Shown here: in pieces, positions 7,711 to 18,500 of the stretch
Numbering within the stretch: position 1 is the first letter of the stretch
Layout: each line of letters opens with the position of its first letter
Assembly: GCA_014804485.1 (NCBI GenBank)
Contig: JAAUZT010000021.1
Span: 31,169 to 95,168 of the forward strand
Direction: 5' to 3'
Length of the DNA stretch: 64,000 nucleotides
DNA from: Lachnospiraceae bacterium
GTDB lineage: Bacteria; Bacillota; Clostridia; Lachnospirales; Lachnospiraceae
Notes under the pieces: generated by a model
The model's database searches: none
What the model was told of the DNA's origin: nothing
What the model saw: the letters and a program-made list of their open reading frames with translations, nothing else
Position numbers and translations under genes: made by a program

Positions 7711-9504
7711 TGTGCCCTGTTTCTTGGTTTTGATGCGAAGTGCGGCATATCTGCCGTTACTTCTGTTGTCACGCGGTCTGTCTGCGCCCGATCTTCGTCC
7801 GGTATCGCTGCCGTGATCCGTTCTGCCGCCTCTTCCGCCACGCTCATTTCGGCTATCTCTTGCTCGATCCCAACTGCCTTGATCCGACCTGCTTCCACGT
7901 CCGCTTTGCCTGCCTGTGCCGCCGCAACCATCTCTGCCATTCTGTCTGCCCGCGCCGCTGCGTCCGTCTCTGCCGTTCTGTCTGCCTGCGCCGCGTCCGT
8001 CTCTGCTGTTCTGCCTGCCCGCGCCGCGTCTGCCTTCTTTCCTGTCGAAGAAAAATTTCTCTTCCCTGATGTCCTCTATCTCATCTCCCAGCTTCATCTG
8101 CATAAACGCTGCCGCGATCTGCAGCTCACTGTGCTGTCCCAGCGCAACTTCGTCCAGAATATATTCTATAGCGCGGCTGATATCCTGCTGTTCGATCACG
8201 CTGTGGGCCTCTTTTAAAATCTTGGCTGCTTTGCGCTGCATAATATCCGCCGCGTTCGGAATCTTCCTTTCCTTGATCTTCGTATGGCAGACCCGCTCGA
8301 TATCCCGGATCTTGTATGCTTCCCTGCCGACTACCAGCGTAAAGGAACGCCCTGTCTTGCCGGCGCGCCCCGTCCTGCCGATCCGATGCACATAATATTC
8401 GATATCCTCCGGTACGTCATAATTATAGACAGCCTCCACATCGCTGACGTCGATCCCTCTCGCCGCCACATCGGTAGCAATCAGGATACCCGCTCTGCCG
8501 CTGCGGAACAGATTCATTACAGTGTCTCTCTGGTTCTGGGACAGATCACCGTGAAGCCCCTCCACCTCATATCCGCGCTCCTTCAAATGCTCTGTCAGCT
8601 CGTCCACCATGCGCTTGGTGTTGCAGAAGATCAACGCCCGCTTCGGGTCATAATAATCGATCAGCCGGCACAGCACTTCTTCTTTATCCTGCCTACGCAC
8701 CTGATAGTACGCCTGCTTAATCAGCGGAATCGTCACCTCCTTGGGCGTCATCCTGATATAAGCAGCATCCTTCTGGTAGGTTCTGGTAATATCCAGAATC
8801 GGCTTCGGCATGGTCGCGGAGAAAAGTCCCGTCTGTCTGTGCTCCGGTATCTCCTGCAGGATCGTCTCTATATCTTCCCGAAAGCCCATGTTAAGCATTT
8901 CATCCGCCTCGTCCAGCACTACCGTATGCACATGTTCCATTTTCAATGTGTGTCTGCGCATGTGATCCATCACTCTGCCCGGGGTGCCGACTACGATCTG
9001 AACGCCGGATTTCAAGTTCTTGATCTGCCTTACGATATCCTGTCCGCCGTATACCGGCAGTACTTTGATCCCGTGCATATACTTAGCAAATTTGCGAAGC
9101 TCCTCCGCCGCCTGCATGGCAAGTTCCCGCGTAGGACACAGAATCACGGCCTGCAGATTGCGGTCTTCCGGATCGATCTTCTGCAGGATCGGTATTCCGA
9201 ATGCCGCGGTCTTACCGGTACCGGTCTGGGCCTGTCCGATCATATCCCGCCCTGTCATGAAAAGCGGAATCACCGCTTCCTGAATCGGCGTCATCTCATC
9301 AAAGCCCAGTTCCTTTACTGCCCGCAGAATCCGCTCATCTATCCCTGCATCCTCGTATTTCATATGCGTCTCGATTGTCTGGCTCCGGTCCTCTGCATCC
9401 GCCTGTACACCTCTCCACGCGCTTTCCATCCCGCTTTCCTGCACAGTTCTCTCTTTTTCTCCTAATATTCCCAATGCTTCCTTCTGTTTTGCTTTTTTGC
9501 TCAT
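7705..9504 (-). CDS. DEAD-box ATP-dependent RNA helicase (CshA/DeaD-like)
   Basis: 599 residues. The helicase core occupies about residues 45-430: Q motif DEMTPIQ, motif I AQTGTGKT, Ia PTRELA, Ib TPGR, II LDEADEM, III SAT, IV-V with LIATDVAARGID and VI HRIGRTGRAG. It should unwind RNA during ribosome assembly or mRNA decay, often important in the cold (family knowledge). A linker follows, then from about residue 480 a low-complexity Arg/Gly tail with repeats of the type GRQNGRDGRSGAG, expected to add non-specific RNA binding. The tail's DNA is repetitive and may vary in length between strains. Start preceded by GGAG. Confidence 0.96.
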   Translation of the reverse strand: MSKKAKQKEALGILGEKERTVQESGMESAWRGVQADAEDRSQTIETHMKYEDAGIDERILRAVKELGFDEMTPIQEAVIPLFMTGRDMIGQAQTGTGKTAAFGIPILQKIDPEDRNLQAVILCPTRELAMQAAEELRKFAKYMHGIKVLPVYGGQDIVRQIKNLKSGVQIVVGTPGRVMDHMRRHTLKMEHVHTVVLDEADEMLNMGFREDIETILQEIPEHRQTGLFSATMPKPILDITRTYQKDAAYIRMTPKEVTIPLIKQAYYQVRRQDKEEVLCRLIDYYDPKRALIFCNTKRMVDELTEHLKERGYEVEGLHGDLSQNQRDTVMNLFRSGRAGILIATDVAARGIDVSDVEAVYNYDVPEDIEYYVHRIGRTGRAGKTGRSFTLVVGREAYKIRDIERVCHTKIKERKIPNAADIMQRKAAKILKEAHSVIEQQDISRAIEYILDEVALGQHSELQIAAAFMQMKLGDEIEDIREEKFFFDRKEGRRGAGRQNSRDGRGAGRQNGRDGRSGAGRQNGRDGCGGTGRQSGRGSRSDQGSWDRARDSRNERGGRGGRTDHGSDTGRRSGADRPRDNRSNGRYAALRIKTKKQGTS

Positions 9505-9693
9505 ACATACTCCATTCTGATTTTCATATAATTTTGTTATAATTCACACAAACTCTTCCACCATAGTATAGTTTTGTCTTTTTTTACCAACAAACACACT
9601 CGTTCTGAACATGATAATTGCTGCCATATCCCCTGCGAACGCCAAGGATATGACAGCACACATTATCACAGTATCGCTATGTTATTGATCTTC

Positions 9694-10359
9694 TTACGCC
9701 AGATATATCTTACGCAGTTTACTTACCGCGCGGTCTGCGATCAGGCACTCGCCATGCTCTTCTAAGTACAGCATCCTCTCTTCGGAAACCGCGATCAGGT
9801 TACCGAACTCCACTGCCTGCGCACTGATCTTATTAAACATCTTGTAAGACAGCCGGTTCTTCTCCACCACAAGGTAATACGCTTCTCCCTCTTTATAAAG
9901 GTGGCTCTTCACAGACAGATTCTTCGGAATGGACACAGTATACTGCATGGCCTGATGAAGCGTGGCAAACACGAACATCCGCCTGTTATCCTCATATTCT
10001 TCCTTTTTCTTCTGTCCCGCAGCACGGCGTTCCTCTTCATCCTGTCTGCCAAGCTCTGCACTGACTCCCTGCAGGACTTCCTTCAAGTGCTGCAGAATAT
10101 CCCGGAAACCCATAGGGCTCTCATTTGTAAAAGTGACTGCGAGTCCCTTATCCTGCAGCGGCGTGATCTGCATGGCAATACTCTCTCCGCTTAACGTATA
10201 TCCCACCTCGTCATGCGCGCGCTCAATAATATCCCGCAAAAATCCCTCGCCCTTCTCATTTCTCTCGAATATGTCTGACAGAGTCAGCCCATATTCAAGC
10301 ATATCTTCCGCTGTGACAATACACTGTACCGTCGCGTCATTGATTTTCTTATATTCCAT
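9694..10359 (-). CDS. mecA: Adaptor protein MecA
   Basis: 221 residues from the ATG at 10359, chosen because AGAGGA lies before it and the protein then begins MEYKKINDATVQCIVT as in MecA; the track ORF adds 14 unlikely residues. The N-terminal domain binds substrates. A Glu/Lys-rich linker (QDEEERRAAGQKKKEEYED) leads to the C-terminal domain that docks on ClpC. In Bacilli MecA delivers ComK and other proteins to ClpCP; here the client is unknown. No clp gene is nearby. It is monocistronic as far as can be seen. Confidence 0.9.
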   Translation of the reverse strand: MEYKKINDATVQCIVTAEDMLEYGLTLSDIFERNEKGEGFLRDIIERAHDEVGYTLSGESIAMQITPLQDKGLAVTFTNESPMGFRDILQHLKEVLQGVSAELGRQDEEERRAAGQKKKEEYEDNRRMFVFATLHQAMQYTVSIPKNLSVKSHLYKEGEAYYLVVEKNRLSYKMFNKISAQAVEFGNLIAVSEERMLYLEEHGECLIADRAVSKLRKIYLA

Positions 10360-10444
10360 ATAGCCTGTTATCCTCTGTTTTCTTTCGGTTACCGACCACA
10401 AACCTACCAGATATGTAGAACTTTGTCAAGCCGAAGTTTCTCTG

Positions 10445-10469
10445 TGCACCCCTCATAATAACGGGTGCA
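10445..10469 (-). other. Hairpin upstream of mecA
   Basis: TGCACCC/GGGTGCA with an 11-nt loop lies in the 5' region of mecA, downstream of the receptor gene's terminator. It lacks a U-tract, so attenuation is only a possibility. Confidence 0.4.
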
Positions 10470-10484
10470 TTACTATTCTAACAC

Positions 10485-10522
10485 AAAAATGCGCAATAAT
10501 AAAGAATCTTATCGCGCATTTC
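10485..10522 (-). terminator. Rho-independent terminator of the chemotaxis receptor gene
   Basis: On the minus strand AAATGCGC pairs with GCGCATTT, with further A/T pairing inside the loop, and the 3' arm runs into TTTTTGTG. It lies about 60 bp past the stop codon. Confidence 0.75.
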
Positions 10523-10582
10523 TGACCTATATTCTAAAGAAATTTTCCGTCAGTGCCATACTGATGTATCCTCCGTGTTGTC

Positions 10583-12310
10583 TCAATGCAATTTAAATTT
10601 GCTTACCTCACTCCTTAGCAGTCCGGAAACCCCAAGATTAGAATCCGCCTGTTTGTCGATATCGCTGACACTTTCTGTTAAACCGACCACTGTATCCGAC
10701 ACATTGCTGATCCCTATTGCGCTCTCGTTCACCGCTGTCTTGATACCCTCTACCGATTCTCTGATCAGATCCATACTGTGCCGCAATTCTTCGCTCTCTG
10801 ACGCAAATCTCTGCATCATCTCATTCATGCTGCCCACATCACTCCGGTAATTCTCACTGGTCGTAAGAAGCTGCTCATAGCCACCCATAGCAGTCTCGTT
10901 CATAAAGTTGATCATTACTTCCGCTTCTGCCGCCAATTCATCCACCGCCGCGATCACTTCCGCCGTCACCTTCTGAATCTCTGTTGCCGCATCGGCCGAA
11001 TTCGTCGCCAGCTTTCCGATCTGATCAGCTACCACTGCAAAACCTCTGCCGGATTCTCCTGCCCGAGCCGCCTCGATGCTGGCGTTTAATGCCAAAAGAT
11101 TTGTTTCTGACGTAATGCTGATAATATTCTTCGTAAGGTCCCGGATCTGCTCCACTTCCTTGGATTTCTCAATCTTATTCTGGACCGCCGCCGCCATATC
11201 CGCCGCCTGCGCTTCCGCATCGCGTCTGTTCTCCACGGCGCTCTGATATACCTCTGATGCATTGCTCATGATCTCATTGGAAGAACGGCTTCCATCCTCA
11301 GCCTGGCGATAAATCTCCTCGATGGAACCAAATACCGTTCCGATCGAATCATTGACCTGATCCAGTGCTGCGCTGGATTCTTCCATAGCCGCGCTCATCT
11401 CCTCCATTGTTGCAGAGACATTCGTTATGTTCTCACCTGCCAGAGACAGGCTCTCCGCCATCACACTTGAGGACTCATTGAGTCGGTCGGAATTGTCCGA
11501 AATATTGATCATAATATTTCTTATGTATCCTAAAAGTGCATTTACATTCTCTGCGATCAATTCCATCTCATCGCCGGTATGAATCTCCAGCCTCTGCGTA
11601 AGATCTCCCTCATTATTCACCAGCTCATATATCTTACCGTCTACCGTATGCAGGCTCCTGATGATCTTCCCTACAATGAGATTGATAATCGCCAGTGCAA
11701 CAATCAGACAAATCACGGTAATGGTTACAGTCTGCTTAAGGATATCGTCCAATCGCTGCACAACGCCGGAAGCATCATAGTCACATCCCACAACTCCTAC
11801 AACTGCTCCACTGTCATCCCAAATCGGCATATATGCCGATATCAGCTCCCCGTCTTCCGTCGAATCAATATAATCCTGTACGTATTCCACCCCCTGAAAG
11901 ACTCCCTGCAGCTCCTGATAGGACACTTCAAAAACTTTCCCGAACTCGTTATGGCTCTGTGTATTATCTGTATCGATTCCATAATACACTTGTCTGCCGT
12001 CGGTATATAACGTATACAGATATTGAATGCCGCATTCTTCTCTGACACCCGACATCGTTGCAAGAATATCCGCGTACTCCTCGCTGTCTTCAGCTCCCGG
12101 TGCCAGCACAGCCAGTTTTTCCGTATCGATCACCTTCGTGGAGATTACAGCCGCCATTCGCGCTTCCTCCACCCCCATTGCAATCAAACCATTCTCCGTG
12201 CGCTTATAAGAATTCACGCCCATAACGAGACATAGTATTATAATCAATGCCGTTGTCGGCAGCACGATTTTATTCCGGATTCCCATCTTTCTGGTTTTTT
12301 CTCTTTTCAT
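10583..12310 (-). CDS. Methyl-accepting chemotaxis protein
   Basis: About 575 residues from the ATG at 12310, preceded by AAGAGGA; the longer track form would use GTG. Layout: cytoplasmic basic start, membrane helix near residues 12-32, an extracellular Cache-type sensor (about 35-185, with [21 protein letters not shown]), a second helix (about 190-212), HAMP, and a signalling coiled coil. The highly conserved hairpin tip reads [16 protein letters not shown]-like ([19 protein letters not shown]). It should report an extracellular ligand to CheA/CheW; no che genes are in the window. The ligand is unknown. Alanine/glutamate-rich stretches mark the methylation helices. Confidence 0.95.
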   Translation of the reverse strand: MKREKTRKMGIRNKIVLPTTALIIILCLVMGVNSYKRTENGLIAMGVEEARMAAVISTKVIDTEKLAVLAPGAEDSEEYADILATMSGVREECGIQYLYTLYTDGRQVYYGIDTDNTQSHNEFGKVFEVSYQELQGVFQGVEYVQDYIDSTEDGELISAYMPIWDDSGAVVGVVGCDYDASGVVQRLDDILKQTVTITVICLIVALAIINLIVGKIIRSLHTVDGKIYELVNNEGDLTQRLEIHTGDEMELIAENVNALLGYIRNIMINISDNSDRLNESSSVMAESLSLAGENITNVSATMEEMSAAMEESSAALDQVNDSIGTVFGSIEEIYRQAEDGSRSSNEIMSNASEVYQSAVENRRDAEAQAADMAAAVQNKIEKSKEVEQIRDLTKNIISITSETNLLALNASIEAARAGESGRGFAVVADQIGKLATNSADAATEIQKVTAEVIAAVDELAAEAEVMINFMNETAMGGYEQLLTTSENYRSDVGSMNEMMQRFASESEELRHSMDLIRESVEGIKTAVNESAIGISNVSDTVVGLTESVSDIDKQADSNLGVSGLLRSEVSKFKLH

Positions 12311-12333
12311 ATAATTTTTCCTCTTTTCTTGCA

Positions 12334-12356
12334 CGGCTCTGCATTATGCAGAGCCG
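12334..12356 (-). other. Perfect hairpin immediately before the receptor gene
   Basis: CGGCTCTGC pairs with GCAGAGCCG around an ATTAT loop, ending about 13 nt upstream of the Shine-Dalgarno site of the receptor gene. There is no U-tract. It may be an mRNA 5'-end stabiliser or attenuate translation; this is inference from position only. Confidence 0.55.
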
Positions 12357-12474
12357 CCGACATCACTTTCAGTATCATGTCTATTATAGCACTCCGTCAA
12401 AACGAGTACAATATAAAGTAAAGATTTCAATATAGACAAAACTTAACTATACTCTTTGACAAACTATCATACGC

Positions 12475-12509
12475 GAAGAGAGACAGAAGATAATCTTCTG
12501 CCCCTCTCC
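12475..12509 (-). terminator. Long hairpin after the galactanase gene
   Basis: On the minus strand a stem of about 16 bp with several G-U pairs (core CAGAAGAT/ATCTTCTG) lies 45 bp after the galactanase stop codon. A U-tract is missing, so it may protect the 3' end or act as an imperfect terminator. Confidence 0.5.
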
Positions 12510-12553
12510 AAACTATGCACCTCTAAGTACTGACTCATATGCATATCACTTAT

Positions 12554-15500
12554 TTATTTGATTACAAAGTTCTTCACAATAGGCTGTCTCGTGAAGTAAT
12601 TGCCTTTACCCGCGATCGTGACTGTTGCCGTACCGCCTCGTTTGACATTTTTACTGTAAGCCAGCGTATAATCCTTGCCTTCTTTCAGCTTCCTGCCGTT
12701 CACTTTGACAGTAACCTTCGGCTTCAAAGCTTTACCTAAGAAGGTCTGGAACTTCACATCCTCGATGTCAGTCTTAGTGATTTCCGCCTGATCAATGGTA
12801 AAGTTCAGTGTCCTGGACTTCGTATCAGGATCATCATTATCTGTAATCCAACCGTTGCCCTTCACCTTAACAGTGAGTGTAGGCTGCTTCTTACTTACAC
12901 TCATAATATTTATATTATCCTTATAACTTATGCTGTAAGCCGTATTGAGTTTCAAATCAACGGTCTTGCCATTCATATCCCGGAAGGTAACTGCCGGTTT
13001 CAGTGCCTTGCCGCTATAAGTTACGGAAGCTACATCAATGCTGAAATCTTTCAAATTTCGGGCTGACACTGTAAACAGATTCGAAATCTTCACGCTGCCG
13101 CTGTAATTGCCTTTACCTTTGATCGTCGCCGTGACAGGTGCTTTACCGTCCGTCCATTTACCGATCGCATAAGTAACTGTATAATCGCTGCTTGACAGCT
13201 CATTCATCACTTCATTCTGTGCCGCGTCATAGTTCTTAGCGCTGAATCGTAATTCCGGATTCGGTGCATATCCCGTATAAGGAATTTCCAATGAACCATA
13301 TTCCGTCTTATCTTTCGTATCGCTGTTGATCAACAGCCCGCTGTCTTCCGTCGAAGGTGTCCACTTACCGTCCTGCTTCGCTACCACATTCTTCACAGAC
13401 AGTTTCGGTGTCTGAAGCTCTCCCTTCTTGTCTTTATCGCTGTCCTTAGTAACTTCCCCTGCCAGTGTGCGCTTATTGATCGTAAATATCGCTGTCTTGG
13501 TGCCGACATATTTACCCGTACCAGTAATCGTGATCGTAGCCCGTCCTGCATTGGTATTGTTCGTATAGCCTACATAGTAACCGTCCTTATCAGAGTTTAT
13601 ACTATCCTGCTCCGTCAGTACAATGGCTTTTGTACCCGCACCCACTGTCACCTTTATATTCGGTGTGTCGCCGGTTGATGTCAGCTCCACCGGAAGGCCG
13701 GTATAATAGAATTTTCCGCTCACTGCAATCTTCACGTTAGGAATCAGATAATCCTTATCTACCACACGGAAGGATACTGACCGCTCCCCTGCATAATTGA
13801 CTTTCTCTTTCCCAGCAATCTTCACTGCATAAGTGCCCGCTGCCGTAACCTTAGCGATACCGGTCCTGTCTTCTTTAGAATAAATCGTCTCCACTTTATC
13901 TTCTGTAAGTGCAGTTCCGTTTTCATCATGTGTACGCTTGATCTCAATGATCTCATACTGGCTTGCTGCAACTGCTTTCGTGCCGTCTTTCACCGTAATC
14001 TTCGGTGCCTGCGCACTCTTCTCCGCCAGATCCGCTGCTGTCACTGTCGTATTGCTTAAGTCTCTGGGTCTGATCTCGAACGTGAACTTAGTATCACCCG
14101 CCTTACCGCCCGCCTTAAGATCTACGGTTGTTCTCGTCCCCGCAAAGTTTCCTTTACCGGTGATCTTAAGCGTCGGTACTTTCTTGTCATTGATATTCTT
14201 GTAAACAGTCTGACCATCTTCTTCTACACTGTACACACTTGCATTCATATTATTGGTGTACGTAACCGTGTAGTCCGTTCCTTTTGCCAATGTGGCTGTC
14301 TTCTCCACACCGTCCTGATCCGTGTAACTGTATTTCACAGTCACCGAAGGCTCCACCTTCTTGCCGGTATAATAATTCGGGCTGGAAGATACTGTCACTT
14401 CCACTTTTTCCTGGTTGACCGGACATTTTGCAATCGTAAAGGTTGTAGTGATCGAACCCTCTTTGTAACCGCTCGGGTCGTTCAGCGCCTTATCCGTCGG
14501 AAGTACGACAAGCGTTGCTTTGCCGATCTTCTTATTGTTCTGATAATATACCGTGTACAGAGTCGGATCAATCGCTTCTTTACTTTCATCCGTTATATCA
14601 TCTGCAATATCATACAGACTGATCTTAGGCTCAATCTCCTTTTCCTTACCAAGATAGTATACTGCCTGTGCCGCTTTATCTGTTCTGCCGTTCTTGTCAG
14701 GAGACTCGTATACAACCTTCAACTTCTTTGCACTGAATTCTTTTCTGGTATCCTCTTTAATGTCAAATAAGATTTCTCTCGTGCCGGTAAACCTATCACC
14801 CTTCGCAGTCAGCGTAATCTTCGCCTTGCTCTGCTCCGTGGTAAGATTCTTGTTATTCGCATACGCTACCGTATAATCCGCTGTTGTCAGCTTATATCCT
14901 TTATAGGATAATTCTACAACCGGTGTCACATTCTTATCCGTATAGAACTGTGCCGGGATCGGATTCTCGCCTGCCGGACTGTCGCTTTCTCCTGCGTTAA
15001 CCTGCACCAGATAATTACCGGCTTCATCCTTAGCGCTCAAATCGATCTTTTCATTCTCTCCAAAGACACTCTTAAATGTCGCGTTGACTGTTACATTACC
15101 GTTAGGCATCGTAAAGGTATCGCTCTTAGTCTCCGCTGTCTCTGCCGCATAGGTAAGCACTGCCGCATTGACCGTTCTTTCACCGGAAGCAGCCTGAAAT
15201 GCCACCGTACCGTTATTGCTTGTGAGTATATTCTCATAGTTCTCTGCAGTAATGCTTGCACCGGAAAGTGTCATGGTATCCAGATAATATCCCTGATTGG
15301 GCGTAACCGTTACATTTACTTTCTCTCCGCTGTTTGCCTTTATAACACTTATCTCAACGTTACCGTCCTTGATACCGTCGGCTACGGAAATGCTGTGTGT
15401 GCCGTAGAGGTAGAAGTCGTCCAGGCTTCCCCATACTCCGCTTGTGCCTGTCTCCGTCGCCTTGATCGTTACTCCAACTTTAACAGAATCGCCTTTCTCG

Positions 15501-18500
15501 ACCTCAACGCCCGTAATCTCCGGATTACTCCAATTTCGCCATCCGTCTAAAGTAAATGTGGTCTGTCTTCTGAATTTCCTCTCACCGTTCTCGCCAAATA
15601 CTTCCACGAAAGCATACTGCACATCTTCCGTGCCTGCACCGTCACCTTGAATATAACCGCCAAAAGTATAGCTGCCCGCCTCAGGCGTAACAGTCTGCGA
15701 TACGCTAAACTCTGCCGGGTTTTCTGACCAGAAATTCATCGCATAGTTTCCGCTTCTCGGATTTTCTTTCCAGTCTTTTTCCTGACTGCTGACGCAGCTT
15801 TCCACTCCCTCTACCTGCCAATCCGGATGAGCGGTTCCCTTCTCAAATCCCGGATCCTGAAGAATATTGGCAGAAGATGTTCTCACTATTTTAATGGTCA
15901 GTGTCAGTTTATATTCCCTGCCGCCTTCTGTTACGGTTCCGTGTACGATATATTCGCCCACTTTATCCGTATTAACTAATTCCTTCTCCTCCTGATCCCA
16001 CTGAACATCCAATCGCTCATTGGTTCCATCATTATAAGTTGCCACAGCCTTAGGATATTCAAATGTCCCGCCCAGCGGAACCTCCAAAGGATTCTGATCC
16101 TTCGCCAATCCAATACTGGAAATAGCCCTCTCTGCTGTTGCTCCTGTTCTGATCAAGCTGTAAACTTTAGCCGTAGCAAGCGCTGTTCCGTCGAAATCAA
16201 ACCATGACTGGTTATCGACCGCACTTCCGCCATACCACTTGCCGGCATCATCAGGATCATATTCAGAAGCATAACTTGCTGCCCAGCCGGAACCGTACTT
16301 CTCCCATGCCTCTTGGTTCTGCTTAACCAGCTTTTCATCGGCATTGCCATCCTCATCATATACATAATACGGAGATATCCATGCCGGCTCCCAGTAGAAT
16401 ACACCGATAGCCTGCCCCGGCACAGCATCATTGACTCTATTGACCGCATTGACAACATCACGTATCTCATCCGCCTGTCCCTGCAGAGAAATATCATAGT
16501 TCAGAGCCTGTGATGTTCTCGGCGCGGTATTCTCATGTCCGTCACCGTCATCCCAGCTTGTCGTCCATGATGTCTCTGCGACCATGACCTTCTTCTCATA
16601 TGTTTCCGCAACTTCCTTCAATACCTGGTATAGATTATCAGTTGTTCCGTGCCAGAAAGGATAATAAGAGCTTGCAAATACATCATAGTCAACGTTATAC
16701 TTCTTTAAATCCGCTGCCCAGCCCGAATACCATCCTCCTTTTTCGGGATTTGTGAAATGCAGCGCCACAAGGCATTCAGGGTCGAATTTCCTTACCGCTT
16801 TGCTGCCCGCGTTGAAAATCTTCGCCATGTTTTCTCTGGAAGTCTCTCCGCAAATAGCATTGTTAGTCTCATTGCCGACCTGTACCATGCCTACATTAAC
16901 GCCAGCATCTCTAAGAGCATTCAAGCTCGACAAGGTATAAGACTCTACCTCTGCCTCCTTCTCTGCTAAACTAAATGCTTTCCACGCCTTTGGTGCCTGC
17001 TGCTTCGCCGGGTCTGCCCAGAAATCCGAATAGTGGAAATCAATCAGAACTTTCATACCGGCATCTGTAGCCAGCTTACCCATGACCTTGGCTTTCTCTA
17101 AATCGTTGTTACCGCCGCCGTAACCTCTACCGCTCCCATCATAAGGATCGTTCCAGATACGGATACGTACCCAGTTCGTACCGCCGGCTTTCAGATATTC
17201 AAAAAATTCTGCGTCAGAAAGAGGATTACCCTCCTCATCCTTGAATACAGTTCCGCTATCTCTGAGCGATATATAGGAAGATAAGTCAGCGCCTGTGATG
17301 AAGTTACTGCTCAGCTCTACCTTCTGTACATTGATATCCGCTTCCAACGCTCCTATCGGAACTAAAGCCTTTATTGCCGCTGCCAAGTCATCATAAGCTT
17401 TATTGATCTGCGCTTCGGTGGGCGCTTCCTTGGTTGCATCCTCCTCCGCTTCCTCTGCCGCTTTCAATACCACTTCTGCTGCCGCCAGTGCGACTGTAAA
17501 TTCTTTCCAGCCTTTCTCCTTGTAATCTTCTTCCTTGAGCTCCTTAGCTTCCTCTACAAGCGTCTGTAATTTATCCAGAAGTGACAGATTCGCATCAGGA
17601 TCTGCTTCCTCCAGCGTTGCATAGAATGCACCATCTTTATAATAGGTCTTACCTGCGAAGACAGGGGTAATGTCAATACCGTAACTATTGGTCTGTCCAT
17701 TCACCAGATTCTTTTCCCATTCAAAACTGCCGGTAGCATCTTTCATATATAGATTACTTACCTTTTTGTCATCAAAGGTAAGTTCACCCGGCACAGAGAA
17801 AGTGATTGAATACCAATTCTCATGTTCCGAATCCGCCGCAAAAGGATATCCGACACTTCCGTCAACTGTCTCTTCCCCTTGCGGTTTTGCTGCTTCACCT
17901 GTTGTCTCGTCCACTACAACAATGGTACTATCCTTGCACTCCGCATCCTTCGCCACCTGCAGATAAGGTGTCTTTTCTGCACTATACATATGCAAGGTAA
18001 CCTGCCGCATGATCGATGTAGCCATGCTTCCCGCATACCCTACATCATTTTTAACCGCATAGGAATCATCATCTCCGGATATCACTTTGCCAAAGAATTC
18101 CGTATCACCTTTCGAGGCTTCACAAATATATTCCGCAACCTTATCAGTATCGTTCTCGGAAAGTGCAACAGACTTCTTAAAAATCTGGAATCCCGCATCT
18201 TTTCCGTTATTTGTGAAGCTAATCGGAACGCTGTACCATCCCGCGTATCCTTCTACCGCGGTCATTGAATAGGTATCGTCCGCTCCCCATACAGTCCACG
18301 TTGCCTGCGCTGCCTTTGAGGTTAAATCAGCTCCCCAGTGATACAATCCGATTTCTTCTTCCTCTTCCATATCACCGGCATAATAATAGAATGTCACATC
18401 AACACTCAAAGACACCATTGCGTCCATTGCACTCTTCAGGATCTTATATGCTTTTGTAATTTCGTAGTCTGTAAAGTCATCAGGCTCGTTAGCAAAATCT

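Noticed and set aside
8284-9465. 393-residue plus-strand ORF
   Set aside because: Antisense shadow of the DEAD-box helicase gene, caused by its codon bias; the helicase motifs are on the other strand.
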